Part shown: positions 4,266 through 6,660 of the stretch, piece after piece
Layout: every line of letters begins with the position of its first letter
Position numbering within the stretch: the stretch's first letter is position 1
DNA from: Alphaproteobacteria bacterium
GTDB taxonomy: Bacteria > Pseudomonadota > Alphaproteobacteria > Micavibrionales > UBA2020
Assembly: GCA_023136145.1 (NCBI GenBank)
Contig: JAGLRU010000039.1
Location: 1 to 6,660 of the forward strand
DNA: 6,660 nucleotides
Direction of reading: 5' to 3'
Notes under the pieces: model-generated
The model's input: only the letters and a program-made list of their open reading frames with translations
Told to the model about the DNA's origin: nothing
Database searches by the model: none
Program-made: the position numbers and the translations under genes

Positions 4266-4298
4266 GCTGCGACGGTGCTGCGACGGTGCTGCGACGGT
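4266..4298 (+). repeat. GCTGCGACGGT 11-bp tandem repeat, three perfect copies
   Basis: GCTGCGACGGT occurs at 4266-4276, 4277-4287 and 4288-4298 with no mismatch. It differs from the left-cluster unit GCTACGACGGT only at the fourth base. The repeats start two bases after a TATAAT and end six bases before the ribosome binding site of the small-terminase candidate. They thus cover the expected transcription start and leader, where binding by the gene product could control its own expression. Confidence 0.9.
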
Positions 4299-4315
4299 AT
4301 AAAAGGGTGGCGATA

Positions 4316-4918
4316 ATGGATATTAATCCGGAAAATGCTGAAAGTGGTTTAAAAACGGCGGTTAATGAGATTTTGGAGCCTGAAAAGGTGCCGCCGGGCA
4401 GTCGGCTGGCTGCGCAGCTTGAGCTGATGCCTTTGCCTCTGGATGCAGTAGATTTGCCTGCGACGGGCAAGCGTGGCGGGCGGCCAAAAGGTTCGAAAAA
4501 CAAAAACACGGAAGCATGGCAGGAATTCCTGCTTTCGCGATACTCCAGCCCGCTTGAAGGCTTGGCGCAAGTGATTTCAATGCCTGTGGCGGATCTGGCT
4601 CGGCTGCTTGGCTGTAAAAAAATCGATGCATTCAAGTGTCAGCTCACGGCGATGGCCACGCTTGCGCCATATCTTCATCAGAAGATGCCGCTTGCCATTG
4701 ACGGCGGCGAGCATGGATTGGTATCGTTGATCATCAATGCAGGGGCTGCCGGCGCGGCTGCAACTGCCGAGGATAACTCGATTATTGATGTGCTTCCGGA
4801 TGTTGAGGAAAATCAAGGACTTAGCGATGATGATAATGTAGAGTCTAACGTTTCAGAGTCTAACGCGGAGGGTCAAGTCGTTGAAAACAAAGAAGAAAAC
4901 AAGGACAGTGCGGTCTGA
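4316..4918 (+). CDS. Putative terminase small subunit (AT-hook-containing DNA-binding protein)
   Basis: The ATG at 4316 is chosen because AAAAGGG lies eight bases upstream; a GTG at 4286 in the same frame falls inside the 11-bp repeats and has no ribosome binding site. The product is 200 aa. Residues 51-64 hold an AT-hook-like motif, GKRGGRPKGSKNKN, able to bind the minor groove. Residues 65-125 are helical (SPLEGLAQVISMPVADLARLLG, then LTAMATLAPYLHQKMPL) and contain a possible HTH around VADLARLLGCKKIDA. The last 45 residues are strongly acidic with a short internal repeat (ESNVSESN). The GRPKGSKNK start and the 'PYLHQKMP' segment resemble proteins found just ahead of the large terminase in proteobacterial phages. 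Position and DNA-binding features argue for the small terminase, which would recognise packaging DNA, probably the repeats just upstream. Another DNA-binding regulator is the main alternative. Confidence 0.65.
   Translation: MDINPENAESGLKTAVNEILEPEKVPPGSRLAAQLELMPLPLDAVDLPATGKRGGRPKGSKNKNTEAWQEFLLSRYSSPLEGLAQVISMPVADLARLLGCKKIDAFKCQLTAMATLAPYLHQKMPLAIDGGEHGLVSLIINAGAAGAAATAEDNSIIDVLPDVEENQGLSDDDNVESNVSESNAEGQVVENKEENKDSAV
4840..4865 (+). repeat. Short direct repeat inside the acidic tail coding region
   Basis: AGAGTCTAACG occurs at 4840-4850 and 4855-4865, 15 bases apart, and encodes the doubled ESN in ESNVSESN. It is in frame and probably a small slippage duplication in a tolerant acidic tail. 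Confidence 0.6.
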
Positions 4919-5192
4919 TCTGGGATTAGTGGCGGTGTCCCTTCCGTCGCGTCCGGGCGCGTCCTTCAGGCACCCCCCCCGCCTCTTGTTTTTTGCCTGC
5001 GCCAGAATTCGGAGAGGGGGTACCCCCTCTTTGCGTGCTGCGTCATTAGGGGTAGTGGCACAGACAAAAAGTTCAAAAATCGTTTTTTCTTGCGTCATGG
5101 TTGAAAAAAAGGGGTCTGGAAAAAAAATTCTTTCAGTGATTGGGAATGGGGCGGGTGAAAAAAATAATAAACCGGAAGGGGCGCGGGTATGA
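4881..5192 (+). CDS. Doubtful 103-aa basic ORF between the terminase genes
   Basis: This frame begins with TTG at 4881, with GGAGGG (4867-4872) eight bases upstream, and ends in a TGA overlapping the ATG of the large terminase (ATGA). Both ends thus look like real, coupled gene boundaries. Against it, the product has very uneven composition (Arg/Pro/Ala/Leu-rich middle, then Lys/Gly/Asn-rich tail) with no recognisable motif, and it overlaps the small-terminase candidate by 38 bases. The DNA also contains a run of eight C at 4973-4980 and an 18-bp palindrome, which look more like non-coding structure. An internal ATG at 5097 would give only 31 aa and lacks a ribosome binding site. I regard it as possible but unproven. 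Confidence 0.25.
   Translation: MKTKKKTRTVRSDLGLVAVSLPSRPGASFRHPPRLLFFACARIRRGGTPSLRAASLGVVAQTKSSKIVFSCVMVEKKGSGKKILSVIGNGAGEKNNKPEGARV
5013..5030. other. 18-bp perfect palindrome between the terminase genes
   Basis: AGAGGGGGTACCCCCTCT is a perfect palindrome centred between 5021 and 5022. As RNA it would fold into a seven-pair stem with a GUAC loop, followed by UU, a poor T-run for a terminator. It could be a protein-binding site, a packaging-related element or a partial attenuator between the two terminase genes. It stands in the 270-bp gap, unusually long for a phage packaging operon. Confidence 0.5.
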
Positions 5193-6637
5193 GTTTGATC
5201 CAGTTTACGCCGCCCGGGCCGGTATCGGCTGCTTTTATTGCAGACAGATCGTCTTTTAGCGGGATCATGGGTCCGATGGGTTCTGCCAAGACATCGTCTA
5301 TAATTATGAAATCAGTTGCTTTGGCACAGGAACAAAGGCCTTCGATTATCACAGGTGAGCGGTTATTTAAGTTCGGTATAGTTCGTGACACGTTGTCGAA
5401 TATGAAACGCACGACGATGAAAAGTATTGAGCAGTGGTTTCCTGCCGGCGGTAAATGGGGCGGCGGCGGTGCATCAAGCGAACCTGCTTATTTTAAAATT
5501 AATTTCAAATTGAAAGACGGAACTGTGGTGCGTCTCTGGTATGACTTTGTCGGGCTTGATGTTCACAACATCGAGCAGCTGGCAAAAGGCTGGGAGCTGA
5601 CAGGATACTGGCTGAATGAAGGGGATATGCTTTCTCCGGATGTTAAAACATATCTTGACGCGCGTATCGGAAGATATCCAAGCAGAATTCACGGCGAGCC
5701 GAGCTGGTACGGCGGAATAGTTGATTACAACGCACCTGATACGGATAATTATCTTTACAAGCTTTTTGAAGAAGACCGTCCCAAGGGGCATAAGCTTTTT
5801 AAGCAGCCTAGCGGGCTGGCTCATAATGCGGAAAATAAACAGAATTTACCTGCCGATTACTATGAACGGATGGTTGTCGGAAAAGAAAAATGGTGGATTA
5901 ACCGGAATGTGAAAAATATTTACGGATTTTCGCGTGAAGGCGAGCCGGTTTATGAGGATTACAATGATGATTTTCATTGCGGCAGTGAGATTATCCAGCC
6001 GATCAAGGGAATTACCATCAAGATGTACGCCGATGCTGCCCTGCATCCGGCTATTGTTTTTACGCAGGTCGCCGCCAACGGTCAGAGGCGCATTCTGGGC
6101 GAGGTTGCAATAGAGGGCGGTGCCGTACAGATAGGGAAGGCCGCCATGCAATATGCTGCCAAGCATTTCCCTGACAATGAAATTTCCGGCGGGTATGCCG
6201 ATCCGTCTGCAGATAAGCGCGACGAGAAGGACAGTGATGCCGATACATGGATTGATACTTTAAACCGGACTATGGGTTTAACAGGGCATAACCGTTTTCG
6301 TCCGGCACCGACGAATGATTTGATGAAAAGGCTGGACTCTGTCAGGAATGCTTTGCGCAGGGTTGTTGATTCCGGCAAGCCCGGACTTCGCGTGTCTGCC
6401 GCTGCTAAAATAGCCCGTAAGGGATTTAATTCCGATTACCGGTATAAAATCCGTGCCAACGGTGCGAAAGAGGACAAGCCGGAGAAGAACCGTCCGCATT
6501 CGGATGTTGCGGATGCTATTCAGTATTTCTGCCTTGATGACGGTGGGTACGAGGAAGCTATGGCACTGGAAACGCGCTTAAACAGGAAAAAAGGCTGGAA
6601 CAATATGAGGCAGGCAAAGCTTGCGGTAAAGGTATGA
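5189..6637 (+). CDS. Terminase large subunit (packaging ATPase and nuclease)
   Basis: This 482-aa protein is the motor that cuts concatemeric phage DNA and drives it into the prohead through the portal. The N-terminal ATPase shows Walker A GPMGSAKT (residues 28-35) and a probable Walker B ending in YWLNEGDM, with E144 as the likely catalytic acid. The linker has PSGLAHNAENKQNLPADYYERM (from residue 207), a segment typical of this terminase group. The C-terminal RNase H-like nuclease has the expected acidic residues: D282 in YADAA, D338 in GGYADPSADK and D439 in RPHSDVADAIQYF. Length and motif order match complete large terminases, so it looks intact. The ATG is preceded by GGAAGGGGCGCGGGT. 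Its TGA overlaps the ATG of the next gene, as is usual in packaging operons where a portal or minor structural gene follows. Confidence 0.95.
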   Translation: MSLIQFTPPGPVSAAFIADRSSFSGIMGPMGSAKTSSIIMKSVALAQEQRPSIITGERLFKFGIVRDTLSNMKRTTMKSIEQWFPAGGKWGGGGASSEPAYFKINFKLKDGTVVRLWYDFVGLDVHNIEQLAKGWELTGYWLNEGDMLSPDVKTYLDARIGRYPSRIHGEPSWYGGIVDYNAPDTDNYLYKLFEEDRPKGHKLFKQPSGLAHNAENKQNLPADYYERMVVGKEKWWINRNVKNIYGFSREGEPVYEDYNDDFHCGSEIIQPIKGITIKMYADAALHPAIVFTQVAANGQRRILGEVAIEGGAVQIGKAAMQYAAKHFPDNEISGGYADPSADKRDEKDSDADTWIDTLNRTMGLTGHNRFRPAPTNDLMKRLDSVRNALRRVVDSGKPGLRVSAAAKIARKGFNSDYRYKIRANGAKEDKPEKNRPHSDVADAIQYFCLDDGGYEEAMALETRLNRKKGWNNMRQAKLAVKV

Positions 6638-6660
6638 GCGCGGAGGTTCTGGAAGCACTG
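6634..6660 (+). CDS. Start of the next gene, coupled to the large terminase (truncated by window end)
   Basis: An ATG at 6634 overlaps the terminase TGA (ATGA), with TAAAGG just upstream as a modest ribosome binding site. The nine visible codons read MSAEVLEAL. In packaging operons a portal or small structural gene often follows here, but nine residues do not identify it. Confidence 0.5.

Larger units (their letters stand above)
3794..4315. other. Gene-free divergent control region with clustered short repeats
   Basis: No credible gene lies here. The left third (to about 3925) is AT-rich promoter DNA for the leftward cassette. A 14-bp dyad follows (CAAGAC-CT-GTCTTG, 3926-3939), with a weak rightward promoter-like pair overlapping its end (TTGACG 3937-3942, TATGCT 3961-3966). 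From 3997 to 4298 short direct and inverted repeats built on GCTACGAC or GCTRCGACGGT occur in three clusters, with AT-rich promoter-like segments and alternating purine-pyrimidine tracts between. The region separates the divergent operons and abuts the small-terminase candidate. Possible roles are a packaging site, a replication origin, a transcription switch, or overlapping versions of these. Confidence 0.6.

Noticed and set aside
3997..4298. CRISPR array
   Set aside because: Repeat units are 8-11 bp, mostly adjacent and in both orientations, with no regular unique spacers and no cas genes nearby.
4286..4315. Earlier GTG start for the small-terminase candidate
   Set aside because: It lies inside the third-from-last and last 11-bp repeats and has no ribosome binding site, whereas the ATG at 4316 has one at good spacing.
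3794..4315. tRNA or phage attachment site
   Set aside because: No cloverleaf with TTC-loop bases is visible, and no integrase gene lies in the window to support an attachment site.
4243..4816. Leftward ORFs over the small-terminase candidate
   Set aside because: They lack initiation signals and run opposite to a frame with an AT-hook motif and a good ribosome binding site.
4853..5098. Leftward 81-aa ORF between the terminase genes
   Set aside because: No ribosome binding site before its ATG, it overlaps the end of the small-terminase candidate on the opposite strand, and it follows from the base composition of the gap.
5474..6499. ORFs in other frames over the large terminase
   Set aside because: The terminase frame carries all ATPase and nuclease motifs; the others are by-products of its codon use.

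Overview
The window looks like part of a tailed-phage or prophage genome, most likely from a Gram-negative (proteobacterial-type) host. The anchors are a complete large terminase (packaging ATPase and nuclease), an AT-hook-bearing protein just upstream that fits a small terminase, and the C-terminal part of a phage-type primase/helicase ATPase. Genes are short and densely packed, with strong AGGAG ribosome binding sites and several stop/start overlaps. I cannot name the phage or host from sequence alone. The host guess rests only on the resemblance of the large proteins to those of proteobacterial phages.

Layout. (1) Bases 3-968, rightward: the end of a replication ATPase/helicase gene whose start is outside the window. 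(2) Bases 981-3793, leftward: a compact cassette of ten short genes converging on the helicase gene. In transcription order they encode a 60-aa unknown, a 72-aa unknown, an 85-aa unknown, a 23-aa microprotein, a 91-aa single-pass membrane protein, a 99-aa Pro-rich unknown, an 88-aa unknown, a 75-aa unknown, a 101-aa helix-turn-helix protein, and a 149-aa stand-alone polynucleotide 3'-phosphatase-like HAD protein. Only the last two can be given a molecular role. (3) Bases 3794-4315: a gene-free control region of about 520 bp. It has an AT-rich leftward promoter, then a dense cluster of short repeats built on GCTACGAC / GCTRCGACGGT in both orientations, two related 22-bp dyads, a 15-bp direct repeat, alternating purine-pyrimidine tracts and a 14-bp palindrome. 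(4) Bases 4316-6637, rightward: the packaging genes, i.e. the small-terminase candidate, a 270-bp gap with a questionable basic ORF and an 18-bp perfect palindrome, then the large terminase. A further gene begins at 6634 with an ATGA overlap.

How it fits together. The repeat region lies between the divergent leftward cassette and rightward packaging operon and ends six bases before the ribosome binding site of the small-terminase candidate. It is therefore a good candidate for the packaging (pac/cos) recognition site, a replication origin, a two-way transcription switch, or a combination of these. The leftward cassette lies between the replication and packaging modules on the opposite strand and is visibly more AT-rich, as expected of an accessory block. 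It could include host-takeover or defence-related genes: the phosphatase is of the T4 Pnkp kind, which repairs RNA or DNA ends. That role is inference, not something the sequence proves.
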